A stretch of 64,000 bases of DNA from Ancistrus triradiatus. Its lineage: Eukaryota; Chordata; Actinopteri; Siluriformes; Loricariidae. The stretch is taken from assembly GCA_025084515.1 (NCBI GenBank), contig JAJAGP010000082.1, positions 248,001 through 312,000 on the forward strand, given 5' to 3'. The translations under genes were made by a program, and so were the position numbers. Position 1 is the stretch's first letter. Each line of letters opens with the position of its first letter. Under the pieces are notes generated by a model. It did no database searches and had not been told where the DNA came from. It saw only the letters and a program-made list of their open reading frames with translations. Shown here piece by piece: positions 1 through 11,534 of the stretch.

Positions 1-135
1 GGAGTACTACTTACAATAGGACAGGCACATACACGTACAAATACCATTTGCAGCCAAGTAGTGGAAAGTCATCAACACGAACATGAGGAACTTGCACAAA
101 TAAACTCGAACTCCTGCCTTGGATGTTGATTGATA
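1..135 (+). repeat. Repeat E, truncated copy
   Basis: The start (GGAGTACTACTTACAATAGG) and the run to about 135 match 59571-59720 closely. The reverse complement also matches 11690-11870. The left part is cut by the window edge. It is non-coding and of unknown class. Confidence 0.6.
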
Positions 136-219
136 GGTTGTTAAACAGAGCATACCTGTACTACGGAATGTTTATTTTGGTATTCAGTTCAATCCAACTG
201 ATTTATGTAGCACCTTTTG

Positions 220-330
220 ACATGGTCACAAAGCAGCATAAAGCCAGAGGCGAGCGTGGCATGGAAAAACTCCCCGACACCAGTTAGGAAGAAACCTTAA
301 GAGGAACCCGACTCAAATGGGAAACCCAGT
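220..330 (+). repeat. Repeat B-related fragment
   Basis: The stretch contains GGAAAAACTCCCCGACACC, then AGGAAGAAACCTTAAGAGG and CCGACTCAAATGGG. This is the same block order as in other repeat B-like copies, for example 37405-37475. It is a diverged fragment. Confidence 0.5.
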
Positions 331-429
331 CCAGTCTCATGGAGGATGGGTTTCTTCCTCAGGAGTCGCAAGTGCTGTAAATACAATGGTACCTTGGCAC
401 TTAACTCCAATCCCTTCTGGAAGGCTGGT

Positions 430-868
430 CGAGTGCTTCAGCTCCACTCAAGTTGTTTCCGTCATCAGCTCCGGCAGTAACTCTTTCCCTCCTCCAGTTG
501 GCTATGGAGGACGTACCACCATCTCCTGCCGAGGACTCGATCTGTGACTCTGTGTATCGGACTAAATAACACCGATTATGCATTTTTTTTATCTTGTATT
601 TTGAACTATTACTGCAGACGTATTTGATTAGATACATTAGCTTCATTCTTACTTTTATCATCTACACCACCCAAGGTCGGGTCCCTTTTTGAGTCTTGGT
701 CCTCCCAAGGTTTCTTCCTCATAATGTTTAGGGAGGTTTTCCTTGCCACTGTCGCCCTAGGCTTGCTCAGTTTGGGATTAGATGTAGATAATAGAAGATA
801 ATGTAAAATTGTAAAGCTGCTTTGAGACAAGGCTCCATTGTAAAAATCCGTAGAAATAAATCTTGACT
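430..868 (-). repeat. Repeat B, near-complete minus-strand copy
   Basis: Reading right to left it starts with CAAGTCAAGA-TTTATTTCTA and runs through GGAGCCTTGTCTCAAAGCAG, the GGGCGACAGTGGCAAGGAAA block and AGGAAGAAACCTTGGGAGGA. It ends near the GAGCTGATGACGGA block. It parallels the copy at 20349-20785 over its whole length. It has no coding capacity. Confidence 0.65.
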
Positions 869-890
869 TGGGGGAAATAAAAAGTGTCAC

Positions 891-2140
891 AGGTCGAATG
901 CCATGTAAATGTCTTTAATTGGTTCCGGCACCCACCAATAGCAAACTGCCTTGTATTATTCGTAGTAATTTATAGTATAGTTTTTATTGTAACAAAAACG
1001 GGTTTGTTTCAAATGTTTTGTTGAAAAATACAATTTAATCATTACATTATTCTAAATTTCAAACAAAACACCACTTTTCCTGAATGAGAACGGATGGCTT
1101 GAGTGAATGGTGGTGAAGGGGGTGAGAGGAGGAGGGGGTTATTGTTATACCCGGTACATCATGTCCATGGCTTTAGCGCGTTGGTCGAGTGCCGACCCAG
1201 AATTCAAAAGGAGTACAAGCATGCACACCCTAATGCTGAGATGGGGTGATTATTTTTCCCATAATCCCAATCGTAAGATCTGAATATTCCCTTATGTGAC
1301 CGGGGTTCCAGAGCGAGTTACATGAACTTGACTGTACCTAATTCTTTTAGAAGAAGTTCGAAAGCAGATGGGTGAAGTACCACTCATGAGACTTCAGACA
1401 CTTTAGAAAGTCACTCCAGATACAGAAGTGAACTCACCACCCACCTCTCCATAAAGCAGTTTGAAGAGGTATGGACGGGCTGCTGGTAGATGCTTTATTT
1501 CTTGAGAATGAGTAATGGAGCAAAATGACGCAAGATGGGCAAGTCCTTCAGGTCGTTGCACAAGTGCTTGGTCTTAAATAGTTAAATTGAAGTTTATTTG
1601 TCCAGGAATGTCAACCCAAAATCATTCAAATGTTTTTGTTCATAGAGAACAAGTTTGACAATCTTTGCCAAATTTGAACTTACCTGACGTTTCTGGCTGG
1701 AGATGCTGAGTTACTGATTTGGTTCAGTTACATTTTATAGCTGCTACTTTGCACAACATTGCTTTGAAATTTTGACAGGAAAAAGAGTTGTGCTTATCTT
1801 TTGTATTAGCAGGAAAGTTTGAATAAGGTATCCATTGTTCTTGTTAGTTAAATGCACAAAATAATCTGGCTTAAATCGGTCACAATCACGTCTGAATGAC
1901 AAACTAGCACAAGTGAACCCTTGGAGTCTTGAAAGGCTCCAGTCTTCTTTTCGTTTTTGGGAAGAGTTTCAAATTTTGTAGGAGTTACAAAGAGAATAAT
2001 AACTGTATTGACCAATACTAAGTGCGTTCATATTGTGTTTTAATTAATAATATTGCTGAAAATAAAACACTATGTGCAACGTATCTAAAACTACTATGTG
2101 ACTGTCCCGTCAGCGTCCTGTATAGCACTTCTAATAGCAG
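891..2140. other. Unassigned intronic sequence
   Basis: I recognise no gene, RNA or repeat family here. There is a purine-rich stretch around 1110-1140 (GGGGTGAGAGGAGGAGGGGG). Open frames are short and of random composition. Confidence 0.4.
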
Positions 2141-2144
2141 ACAT

Positions 2145-2300
2145 TGTCACAAGCAGCTTTACAAATGGCTCAAGTTTAGAACTGCAGTGAGAGCGACAAG
2201 GCAAAACCTGCCGTGGATGTGTAAGAAAGAAACCTTGAGAGGAAAAAAGCTCAGATTGGAGCCAATCCTACCCGGATGGACTTGTACCAAAGTGCAGTCC
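2145..2300 (+). repeat. Repeat B-related fragment
   Basis: It contains TGTCACAAGCAGCTTTACAA, GAAACCTTGAGAGGA and a shared CTCAGA-TGGAGCC-AATCCT block. These are typical of the more diverged subfamily of this non-coding teleost repeat. Confidence 0.4.
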
Positions 2301-2668
2301 AGTTCGTAGTAAACATAAATAGAAGGCGTGTGTTGTACCTGCTGCTGGTTGAGTTTCTTCTGCACATGGGTTGGCTGGGTTTCTGAGGTTTTGGTGTTCC
2401 CTGCCTTGTGGGCTTTTCGGTTTGTGTAGGGACGTCTGTCCCTGGGGCATTACTTTGGTTTCTATGGGAACACCTTCTGCTCCGTCTCCCTACAGGATGA
2501 AAAGAGAGTCACATAGTCACTGATGTACAGCATCCAAACATCGTCACAGATACAGACCTCCGATAAGCCTCTCCTTACACTAACAGATGCAAAGAATGAA
2601 CTTTCAAATAATGAAGATTCCTCAGTTAGCCTGCTGTGATATTTTGGGAACTGCTTCTTTATACAGTA

Positions 2669-3248
2669 CCGTATTTTCCGGGCTATAAAGTGCACATGGT
2701 TATAAGGCGCAATATCAATGATCGACTGCTAACGGATCTATTTTCATACATAAAGCACACCGGGTTATAAGGCGCATTAAATGAAACAAAACTCTTAAGT
2801 TCCGTCGGAAGCTCAGTTTGGTCTTTACCTGGCACAGGGCGTCTTCTTGGTTCCTCCACTTCCGTACCATTGATTCGTTAATGCTGAATTCTCTCACAGC
2901 TGCTCTATGTCCATGTTGTACTGCGTGACTGATAGCGTTTGTGTTTGAAATCCGCTTCGAAAATGAATGAATGCACCACACCGTAATGCTGAAGCACATA
3001 CCGTATTACTACGACTGCTCCGCGATGCTGCGCACTACGTGTCCGTAAGCTTTCCGTAACTTACCAAGGCCGTGCTAAAACATTTTGACAGATTTATGAG
3101 CGTCGTGTACCATCTACAATCGGTTCTAGGTCAGAAAGCACAACCAGAATTAATTCATACATTAGATGCACCGCATTTTAAAGGCGCACTGTCGATTTTT
3201 GAGAAAATTAAAGGGTTTTAAGTGTGCCTTATGGTCCGAAAAATACGG
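2669..3248 (-). mobile_element. Pogo-like DNA transposon, decayed
   Basis: The element has inverted ends CCGTATTTTCCGGGCTATAA and, at the right, a GGTCCGAAAAATACGG end. TA precedes the left end, and CA (a probable mutated TA) then TA follow the right end. On the minus strand 2999-2715 encodes a 94-residue frame. Residues about 31-50 (HRAAVREFSINESMVRKWRN) look like the helix-turn-helix DNA-binding domain of pogo/CENP-B-type transposases (family pattern: AAxxFxVxExxVRxWRxQ). No DDE domain remains, so it is an internally deleted relic. Ends of the form 'TACCGTATTTTCCGGACTATAAG' are widespread in fish genomes. Confidence 0.75.
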
Positions 3249-3539
3249 CATATGAAAGTGAGACATTCACCTTCTGAGATTTTAGTTTTTATATCTGTTC
3301 CTTGATAGTCATGCTGTATTAAGTTTGATGAGCTTACAGCTAGAAGTAGAAGTCCAGGTCTTTAAATATCTCACGACAGGGTCCTGGGGTCTGTCGCAGG
3401 GCCAACAGGTGTCGCCGTCTTTCCCGGTGATACGATGATGCCTCCACCTGAGCTCAGTAGATTTGTGAATAGGCTCCATACCACCTCATTAAGGCTAATT
3501 TATGTTTAGATTAGTGATAGACTGATCAATCAGTCGGCT

Positions 3540-3850
3540 GATTAACAATTTAATTTGTAAAATAATTTATTTTAATTATTTATTATTATTTATAATTATT
3601 TATTTATATTGTTTTATTTTTTATGTATTTTGTGTGTGGATTTTTATTTAATTTTTATTATTAGCATTGTTTGTGTGTTAAGTTTGGGGTTATGGTGCTA
3701 TAAGGTGGGTTAAACTGAAAATCTTGAGGAATTTTATAAATTAAAGTATTTGTTATTCTTTTTTCTTTATTACAGTTTGACGTATTTCAATCTTTTAATA
3801 ACTTGACCAAATACCTCAATAAAAAATATTTTTAAAACAATGCTCATGTG
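3540..3850. other. A+T-rich stretch
   Basis: The sequence is over 75% A+T by eye, with TATTTATTATTATTTATAAT-type runs near 3570-3610. No gene or repeat family was recognised. Confidence 0.4.
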
Positions 3851-3856
3851 CTCATG

Positions 3857-4046
3857 GGACTGTGGTAGCCTAATGGTTAAGGTACTGGACTATGGTCCAG
3901 GGTTCAAATCCCACCTCTGCCAAGCTGCCACTGTTGGGTCCTTGAGCAAGACCTTTAACCTACAATTGCTTGGATTGTAAGATCGTACCAATTGTAAGTC
4001 GCTCTGGATAAGACAGTCTGCTAAATGCTGTAATGTAAATGTAAAT
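3857..4046 (+). mobile_element. tRNA-derived SINE, copy 1
   Basis: It begins with an A-box-like block (TGGTAGCCTAATGGTTAAGG) followed by the B-box GGTTCAAATCC. The body CCACTGTTGGGTCCTTGAGC leads to the tail AAGTCGCTCTGGATAAGA, then TCTGCTAAATGCTG and TGTAAATGTAAAT. The tail is the type shared between teleost SINEs and L2-clade LINEs. The proposed class and the LINE partner come from family knowledge, not from a search. Confidence 0.88.
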
Positions 4047-4194
4047 GCTTGTAGCAGTAGGTGTTGGCGTGACAGTTTTGTGCTACGGATGTGACGTGTC
4101 TGAAATAATCCTTCATAGACCACTCGGATTACGCAGTATTAATTAAACCTGAATTATATTCTTAGGTCAGTGAAATAAATAAAGTCACTTTGGC

Positions 4195-4400
4195 GACTAT
4201 GTGGATCATATTTCTCTGTTTGGGTCTTCAGGCTTCGTAATGGCTTGTTCATTATTCCTTTCTTTGTATCCAGCCATCTCATTACTTGCCTCCGTCTTTC
4301 TCTTTTCATTTCAGTTTTTCCTTCTCCAGTTAATTGGTCCTTCTCATAATGTGTCCAAAATGAGGAAACCTTCCGTCAAAGAGTAATTACCCAAATTTGG
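4195..4400. repeat. Possible LINE-derived fragment, first copy
   Basis: TTCAGGCTTCGTAATGGCTT and GTTCATTATTCCTTT, followed by CCATC and TTCTCTT blocks, recur in order at 41160-41260. The two are diverged copies of one interspersed repeat, possibly the 3' part of a non-LTR element. No domain is readable. Confidence 0.35.
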
Positions 4401-4830
4401 CCACTGGAAAAAAAAAAAGAAGAAAAGTTAATATTAAATAGTGTCTTTACTGGAAGGCACAAGGACGGGCATAAAAATGGATTCTCATGCTCAGAACAGT
4501 GAAGCAAACTCAAACTATCTCCCTCGCTCTTGCTTTTTGAGACTCTTCTAATCATTTATATTACTGCTGGAACAGAACAGAACCCTAACGAAGCATGATG
4601 TGGTGTTTTAATTAGTGTGCTGGGGCACAAAAGCTGCTGTTTGGACACCCATGCTTGGCTATTGGTCGAGTGCCCCAATGTATAGGGCTGTGCTAAAAAA
4701 TCACATTACTAAGTGTTAACACTTACTCCCTACAGTTGGCCAAAATCACTAACGCAAAGTATATTTTATAATAATGTTGAAAAACCTCATCATTTAGTGA
4801 GTAATGGATTGAAAGTGGCAAGTAACATAG

Positions 4831-5026
4831 ACTGTGGTAGCCTAGCGGTTAAGGTACTGGACTATGGGCTAGAAGGTTCAGGGTTCAAATCCCACCTCTG
4901 CCAAGCTACCACTGTTGGGTCCTTGAGCAAGGCCCTTAACCCACAATTGCTTGGATTGTAAGACTGTATCAATTGTAAGTCGCTCTGGATAAGGGCCTGG
5001 TAAATAATGTAAATATAAATGTAAGT
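4831..5026 (+). mobile_element. tRNA-derived SINE, copy 2
   Basis: It is full length from ACTGTGGTAGCCTAGCGG to an A+T-rich tail. It includes the B-box GGTTCAAATCC and the GTCGCTCTGGATAAGG tail. It abuts the left edge of the pogo-type copy beginning near 5030. Confidence 0.88.
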
Positions 5027-5029
5027 AAA

Positions 5030-5632
5030 AGCAAAACACTTACTCTATTGGTGAACTCCATGCACTGGCATACCTTCCAAGTTAACTGCAGCCTGTGTTC
5101 TGGAGGACTCAGTTTCTTTCGGATGGCTCTTATGAGTAACCATTTTAGGACCCATGGAGACTTATTTGCACTTAGAACATTTACATTTACATTTACAGCA
5201 TTTAGCAGACGCCCTTATCCAGAGCGACTTACAATTGATACAATCTTACAATCCAAGCAATTGTGGGTTAAGGACCTTGCTCAAGGACCCAACAGTGGCA
5301 GCTTGGCAGAGGTGGGATTTGAACCCTAGACCTTTTGGTCCATAGTCCAGTACCTTAACCGCTAGGCTACCACAGTCCTAGAACACTGTAGTGTAGATGA
5401 AAAAATAAAGAAAAACATGAACACAGCGGAGATCTTCACTGAGCATGGGCTATAGTGAACCTGAATCACTGCGTACTGAATCATGAGTCGAGTTTTGGTT
5501 GGAGTGAGTTGCGCAGCTCAACTATATAAGTTTAAGCAAGTGCCTTGAGTCCAGAGCAAACGACGAGAACCGAAACACATTTTTCTGGTCAAAATCCATC
5601 GAGAACCGAATTCGCTAAGGTGGTCGAGAGAA
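5030..5632 (-). mobile_element. Pogo/Tigger-type composite repeat P, copy 2, split by a SINE
   Basis: In reverse orientation it matches 23700-24010. Shared blocks include GGACCCATGGAGACTTATTTG, TGCAGCCTGTGTTCTGGAG and GTTCTCG-CC at the right. The outer end is eroded. A SINE (5178-5378) sits inside, so the P copy is older than that SINE. Confidence 0.6.
5178..5378 (-). mobile_element. tRNA-derived SINE, copy 3
   Basis: Read in reverse it runs from GGACTGTGGTAGCCTAGCGG to a tail of three TGTAAA units. The internal blocks GGTTCAAATCC and GTCGCTCTGGATAAGGGCG are intact. It is inserted in repeat P copy 2. Confidence 0.88.
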
Positions 5633-5639
5633 GAGTTTT

Positions 5640-6280
5640 ACTTTGCTAACAATACAGAAGCTATACTAACAACTCCTATATAGAGTATACATGAGCAGCA
5701 TAAGAGGTAGGTGGAACTTCAGAACGTCAGCTCTCTATGTCAGGCAAACAAAAGTTGGCTGATAGCCCTGCGATGCCTCGAAAGGGAGAAGGGGCGTATC
5801 CTCAGAACCGAGACACATCAGGAACCAGTGCTAGCCGATTCTCTCCGGACTTTTTGTTCGGATGAAATGTGAGGTTGCTTAAAATAACGTGTGTATGTGC
5901 TGCAGCCCGATCTGCTGTGCGCGTGTCACGCCCTGTATGTACGCGTTTGCTCTCCGAGAAGCCTCCTGTGTGATCATCAGGGTTTCCTCTGTGAGCCATA
6001 ATAAATATTCTGGCCGGTGCTTGTTATATAAGCAGGCCTGTCCTGAAAATCAGCCACAGATAGAAAGAGGCTTCTCTCCAGAGACAGACACAGGACTAGC
6101 CTTAACTTCTGCCCTCGTCTTCTCTGATCTCGTACACTGAGGATATGTTTTCTTTCACTGTGTCACTTCGATTTTTTGAAGTCCTAGACACGGAGTAATA
6201 AGCGTCTCAGACCTAATCTGACATTTTATGCGTTTTTCACTGCTGCGTGTGAGGCGGCCGGGATGAAAATCAGCAGCGTC
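5640..6280. other. Unassigned intronic sequence
   Basis: Nothing recognisable was found. Open frames on both strands around 5800-6140 are short and show no known motif. Confidence 0.35.
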
Positions 6281-6289
6281 TTAAACAGT

Positions 6290-6604
6290 AACTTACTTAT
6301 CATTATCACCATAGGCGCCGCTGTGATAGAGTATAGAGTGCTCTACCAAACACTCGGTAAACTCGTCGGTTCATGATACTTGTGATGGATTTGTCGGAAC
6401 ATATCACTATCGTAAATCAGGGAGCACCTGTACAGAACAACTCCATTAATGCATGCAATGTCTTCTACAGTGTGGATTTTCTGGGGGTCTGGAACTGATT
6501 CATTCAATTTCTATCATTCCTTATGGGAAAAAGATTGCTTAGTTTGCATCGTTAATTCGTTCCAGAAGGCTTGTCGAGAACTGAAAACCCCTGAGATACC
6601 ACTG
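6290..6604 (+). mobile_element. Pogo/Tigger-type composite repeat P, copy 3 (right half)
   Basis: It parallels 24170-24489: AAATCAGGGAGC-CCTGTAC, then CAACTCCATTAATGCAT, then GTGGATTTTCTGGGGGTCTG, then CCTTATGGGAAA. It ends in GATACCACTG followed by TA. The left half is missing. Confidence 0.65.
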
Positions 6605-6782
6605 TACTTTAGACCAAAGGTTATTCAGTGGAACCTCGGTATTTGAACGCTTCTTTATTCAAACGATTCAGACTTTGAACGGTCTGTTGACCTTTTCTTG
6701 CCCACAGATCCGAACAAACATTCCTACTTCGATCAGCAGTAAAAACCTGTATGACCCAACCTCAGGATGTGTCTGAAATTCA

Positions 6783-8090
6783 AGTCAAGTCGGATTTGTT
6801 TCTGGAGCATTGTCTCAAAGCAACTTTACAATTTTAGATTGTCTCCTAATATCTACGTCCAATCCCAAACTGAGCAAGCCTAGGGCGACAGTGGGAAGGA
6901 AAAAACCTTCAGCAGTGTTATGAGGAAGAAACCTTGGGAGGACCAAGACTCAAAAAGGGACCCAACCTCCTTGGGCGGCGTAGATGATAAATGTAGGAAT
7001 GAAACTAATTTACCTAAACTAATAAGTCTTGGAGTGAGGGAGAGAGTTACTGCCCTCTGGTTTGGCCTGGGTATGGTGGGACTGGAGCTGAAGCAGACGA
7101 ACATGTGTGGGGCAGGAACTGGTACAGGAACACAGCTCGGACAGCAAACAGGAAATGCAATTAGTTATTGATTAAGAGCACAGTGTCTATTAACAATCAC
7201 TGATGCCATGTGTAGCATGAGACCCCGGCAGCATTAGCTATAGCAGCATAGCTAGAAAGAGGAGAACTGGTAGGTAACACAGCCAAGAGGGATCACATGA
7301 GACATCGACAACACCACAGGAGGCAGAAGACAGCAACCCAACGTCTCTGATCACCATAAGACTCTTTGACTATGAACCCCCAGCTCTGCCCTTAGTCTAA
7401 GGCAAGGATGCACGAGCCAAGATCATGAGGACCGAAGCCCAGTTCAGCCAGACCGCCCACCCAACACTCCTGGCTAAAAGACAAGGCAGGCAGGCCAGAC
7501 ATGACTCCAGACTCCGGCCCCAGTGACCCAAGCCATGCATCCCGGTCTAAATCTAGTCAAAAGCCTGCGTAAAAAAGTACGTCTTTAGCCTAGACTTAAA
7601 AATTTGTAGAGTGTCTGAGTCTTTAACTAAAGTGGGAAGTTTATTTCATAGTAGGGGGGCCATGTATGAGAAAGCCTTTCCCCCTGCATAGACCGTGGTG
7701 AAGTCCGAACCGAAACGAGATGGTCTGCTGTACGGCAGATTTCCAGTTTGAGATTTATAGCACGCGATGAACCTCGGGATATGTTGGCTGGCGAAGGATA
7801 CACCTGTTGGGTCCTTCGTCACTATGGAAAGAAGGAGCATTCGAAATTGGACAGCCTAGTCGTGCTGGTATGACGCAATCGGTCTTCAAATGCAGCCTCC
7901 GAAGGGTGCAGCCCCTGAAATGAGACGCCCTCTTGTCTGTCACGATAACAGAATATTGTCATATTACCCAGCTCTAGTATAGGGTTCTGTACGTGGCGCT
8001 GCATTATAGAGTGAATGAGTGATGCCCGTTTGCTTTCAGGTTGCATTAGTATATTGGGTCTGTACAATTGAGATTGATGCGGCGTGAGCT
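6783..8090 (+). repeat. Repeat B, longest copy (about 1.3 kb)
   Basis: It starts with CAAGTCAAGTCGGATTTGTT and carries the CATTGTCTCAAAGCAAC block, GGGCGACAGTGGGAAGGAAA and GGACCAAGACTCAAAAAGGG. It continues far beyond the other copies through CTTTAGCCTAGACTTAAAAA, GTGGGAAGTTTATTTCATAG and GCCATGTATGAGAAAGCC. There is no conserved reading frame. The other copies look like internally deleted or truncated versions. Similar blocks recur in many teleost genomes; the transposon class is uncertain. Confidence 0.6.
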
Positions 8091-8344
8091 ACTCGGCACT
8101 AGGCTATGGATTACGTCATTGTGAGAGCGTGCTCACTCCGCCTCCACACTGAGCATCTCCTCGCCCTCCTTCATCTCCTCTGCGCCTCTCATGGAAGACA
8201 TCAGGGCTTATCTAAAAATACTTTCTTCTTGTGCAGTGTCTTCCACACAGTACTGCTCGATTTTCGTTCTGTTTGGCTACATAAGGACACATTTAGTTCA
8301 TGCTGTCTGGAATCACCCACAGGAGGACGGGTTAGGGGTTGAAC

Positions 8345-8430
8345 CTGGTTCTTCTCTGACTTTATTCTCAGAGGAGTTTTTACTTGCCACTGTCACCTTC
8401 ACTTGGCGTCTGGGATTTTGTGAAGCTGCT
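8345..8430 (-). repeat. Repeat B-related fragment
   Basis: GAGGAGTTTTTACTTGCCACTG and the following TCACC-TGGCGT-TGGGATT-GTGAAGCTGCTT blocks match the minus strand of the repeat. It directly abuts the Tc1-B copy that follows. Confidence 0.4.
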
Positions 8431-9411
8431 TGGTGCAAAAATATATTTAGTCAGCCACTGATTGTGCAAGTTCTCCTACTTAAAGATGAGAGAGGTCTGT
8501 AATTTTCATCATAGGTACACTTCAACTATGAGAGACAAAATGAGAAAAAAATCCAGGAAATTACATTGTAGGATTTTTTTAAAGAACTTAATTGTAAATC
8601 ATGGTGGAAAATAAGTATTTGGTCAATAACAAAAGTTCAACTCAGACAGGCCTGGACATGTACTGGCTTAAGCAGGGGGACACGCCTGGCACTGCAGGAT
8701 CTGAGTCCTCTCGGCGTAGTGTGGGTTCCTGATGGTAGCCTTTGTTACTTTGGTCCCAGCTCTCTGCAGGTCATTCATTCAGGTCCCTCCGTGTAGTTCT
8801 GGGATTTTTGCTCACCGTTTCTCATGATCATTTTGACCCCACAGGATGAGATCTTGCATGGGGCCCCAGATCGAGGGAGATTATCAGTGGTCTGGTATGT
8901 CTTCCATTTTCTTACAATTGCTCCCAACAGATGATTTATTCCACACCAACCTATTTGCCTATTGTAGATTCACTCTTCCCAGCCTGGTGCAGGTCTACAA
9001 TTTTTCTTCCTGGTGTCCTTCGACAGCTCTTTGGTTCAGGGCCATGGTTGAGTTTGGAGTCTGACTGTTTGAGGTTGTGGACAGGTGTCTTTTATACAGA
9101 TAACGAGGTCCAAACAGGTGCCATTAATACAGGTAACGAGTGGAGGACAGAAGAGCTTCTTAAAGAAGTTGTTACAGGTCTGTGAGAGCCAGAAATCTTG
9201 CTTGTTTGTGGGTGACCAAATACTTATTTTCCACCATGATTTACAATTAAATTCTTTAAAAACCCTACAATGTGAATCCCTGGATTGTTTTTCTCATTTT
9301 GTCTCCCATAGTTGAAGTGTACCTATGATGAAAATTACAGACCTCTCTCATCTTTCTAAGTAGGAGAATTTGCACAGTCAGTGGCTGGCTAAATACTTTT
9401 TTGCCACACTG
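8431..9411 (-). mobile_element. Tc1-B element, copy 1, internally deleted
   Basis: The long terminal inverted region is present at both ends: AGTCAGCCACTGATTGTGCA on the left, its complement near 9375 on the right. The right end is followed by TA. The left terminal bases are eroded. Compared with the copy at 33270-34850, sequence jumps from the end of the 3' flank (AAAAGTTCAACTCAG) straight to AGGCCTGGACATGTACTGG. The catalytic half of the transposase is therefore gone, and only N-terminal remnants remain on the minus strand. It cannot encode a transposase. Confidence 0.85.
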
Positions 9412-9424
9412 TAATTGGTGTTTT

Positions 9425-9755
9425 CAGACCCTTTGGTTGCCAGATCCTCTTAGTTCTAAACACTTCCTTTGGCCTCTTTTTCCTTTGGCTTTAGTGGGGG
9501 GTTTTCTTGCCGGATCTGGCAGCGCAGTTTATACTCGTGAAAATTAATAATACGATTATTTAATATTAAAGTTTGACGTTTTGTCACATCTTTCTGTGAG
9601 ATTGTTACCTGGTTGCAAAGTAGAAATCCGATTACTGCCTGAGTCGTGTAAACCCAGAGCTTTCCCATTATCTGATTACTCAAGTGTGTATATACTGGTT
9701 GATCGTCTTACTGACAAAATGTGATTTTCTGCAGTTATTCAGACTGTTGTTCTTA
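9425..9755. mobile_element. MITE family M (CATGTAAACGCACT), partial copy
   Basis: Blocks GTTGCCAGATC, TTAATATTAAAGTTTGA, CTGGTTGCAAAGTAGAAAT, TTCCCATTATCTGATTACTC and TTTTCTGCAGTTAT match the second copy at 14974-15556 in order. Terminal bases are lost on both sides. Confidence 0.55.
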
Positions 9756-9759
9756 AAAG

Positions 9760-10215
9760 TACTACATAAATACAGCTGAATAGAACTGAATCCAGCCATT
9801 GCATGACTTTGCTCTTGCTGCATTTTGTACTCATTTGGTCTCTATATGCTTCATGATGTACTAATGGCAAGAAGGGAAGGCCAGTCTGTAATTTTAACAA
9901 GCTCCCCAGTTGGGTGCATTCACAAATATGTTGGTGCGTTAGCCCTTAGGCAGCACTGCTGGGCAGACGGAAGCATAAAAGGACTTTAACCTCTTCACCT
10001 TGCTCTACCTAATTGGCTCGACTTCACACTGGCACTCTCTGGAACTGAAGCTTTGTGCATGAAATCCTCTACGTAGTGTAATACTCTATATTACTGAAAA
10101 CATGGTGAGTTTATGTATTAATATTAGTCACTTTGTGGCCACGTTACCTAAATGTATTCCTCAGTATGGACAATGTTTATTTATTTTTCACACCCATAGT
10201 CCGGAGCTCTGGAGC
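9760..10215. other. Unassigned intronic sequence
   Basis: No gene or repeat was recognised. Just beyond, GTGTTGGGCCGAACCACTTT near 10220 resembles one end of a hAT-like element, but the other end was not found. Confidence 0.35.
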
Positions 10216-10296
10216 CTAGTGTTGGGCCGAACCACTTTCTTTCAGTTCTGATCCAATTCCAGTACTCAACTGCTGATGCCAACACAGATTCCAGTA

Positions 10297-11221
10297 CAGC
10301 TACTCCCCGATTTATGATGGGGATACGTTCCGACATGTCCACTGTAAGCTGACTTGATTATAAACCGAGGAGTTGAATATATACTTTATATATCATAGCG
10401 TAGCCTACCTTAAACGTTTTCAGCACAGGACCACGATCCAGGCTTTTCCTTACTACATTTCCCAGCACTCTCTATTCCTGCCATGTCATGCCCTATTGAG
10501 TGCAGGAGAGTATCATAGTGCATAGCGGACCTTAAGCATGCTTAAAAGACTTATATTAAGCTACAAAATCATTAAACATAAGGCTTATTTTATAATAAAG
10601 TATTGAATATCTTAGGGTTTCCTCTAGGATTTTGTTCAGCGGTGGTGGCAGCCACCCCGTGCCCCATCCTGAACAGTGCTGGGAGTCATGAAGCGCCGGC
10701 GTGCCCAGTGCTGATGTGTGATGGGCATTACGTTACAAACGTTCTTTTCAACTGTGAAATCTAAATAACTATAGTTATTCTACCTTTCTCTGTTCCTCTA
10801 TTTGTCTTCTCCCACTCCTTTGGGCGTAATCGCTGTCTACTTTCGTTTCACTCTCCGTTCGTCATTTCAAATTAAAAGCCTTCAGAGTTCTGATTTCCCA
10901 GCCGCCGCTACAAAATGTATGTAGTGGAAACGCAGTGTCTCATGTAATTTAATGAATAGCGTTGAAAGTGAAAAGCAAAAGCATTAATGTTATGAAAAAG
11001 TATTGTGCGACCATGGCCTTTTCTCACTACATTTTCCAGCGCTCATCACTCCCGCCACGACTCCCACTGCCGAGTTCCTCATCCGATTGGGGGGAGTGCC
11101 GTACTGCATATCGCTTAACCGGGAAAATTCCGAATACAGTTTCTGCTGAAGGTGTGTTATGAGATTCCCATCGTATAGTCGAAATATTGTAGGTCGTGCC
11201 ATTGTAAAATGGGGGAACCTG
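10297..11221. mobile_element. Mariner/pogo-type MITE D, 925 bp
   Basis: Ends are CAGCTACTCCCCGATTTATG on the left and, reverse-complemented, CAGGTTCCCCCATTTTACAA on the right. It is flanked by TA on both sides (10295-10296, 11222-11223). Two internal blocks recur in the same orientation: TTCCTTACTACATTTCCCAG near 10446 and TTCTCACTACATTTTCCAG near 11020. No transposase frame is present. The same internal duplication is seen in reverse at about 39450 and 39630. Confidence 0.6.
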
Positions 11222-11229
11222 TACATGAG

Positions 11230-11530
11230 CTCTTTTTACCTTCGTGTTATTATTATTATTATCGTTGGTATTGTGTTTAAGGTTACATCATGAGGCTGAA
11301 ATAGGCGAGCCGCCACTTCGTATTAGAAGAATCTTTGGCAAATATCAGTTTTGAAGCTGGTGGCTTTAATGTCTTTTCAGTACACCACTAACTGTGATGA
11401 GTCTCGGTTGTACAGTTAGGGTAGAGCAGTCTCTGAAATGCATGTTTTGGATGCCAGATTATACCCTGGCTCTGAACAATGCTTCAACAGGTTGCGAAAT
11501 CGGACATTTTCCACTACAGATAATGGTTCA
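11230..11530. other. Unassigned intronic sequence
   Basis: It contains a short (TTA)n run near 11247-11260 and otherwise nothing I can name. Confidence 0.35.
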
Positions 11531-11534
11531 TCAT

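Noticed and set aside
3857..3930. tRNA genes at the heads of the SINEs
   Set aside because: The A- and B-box-like blocks are present, but the sequence cannot form a standard cloverleaf with acceptor pairing. It continues into the SINE body in every copy.
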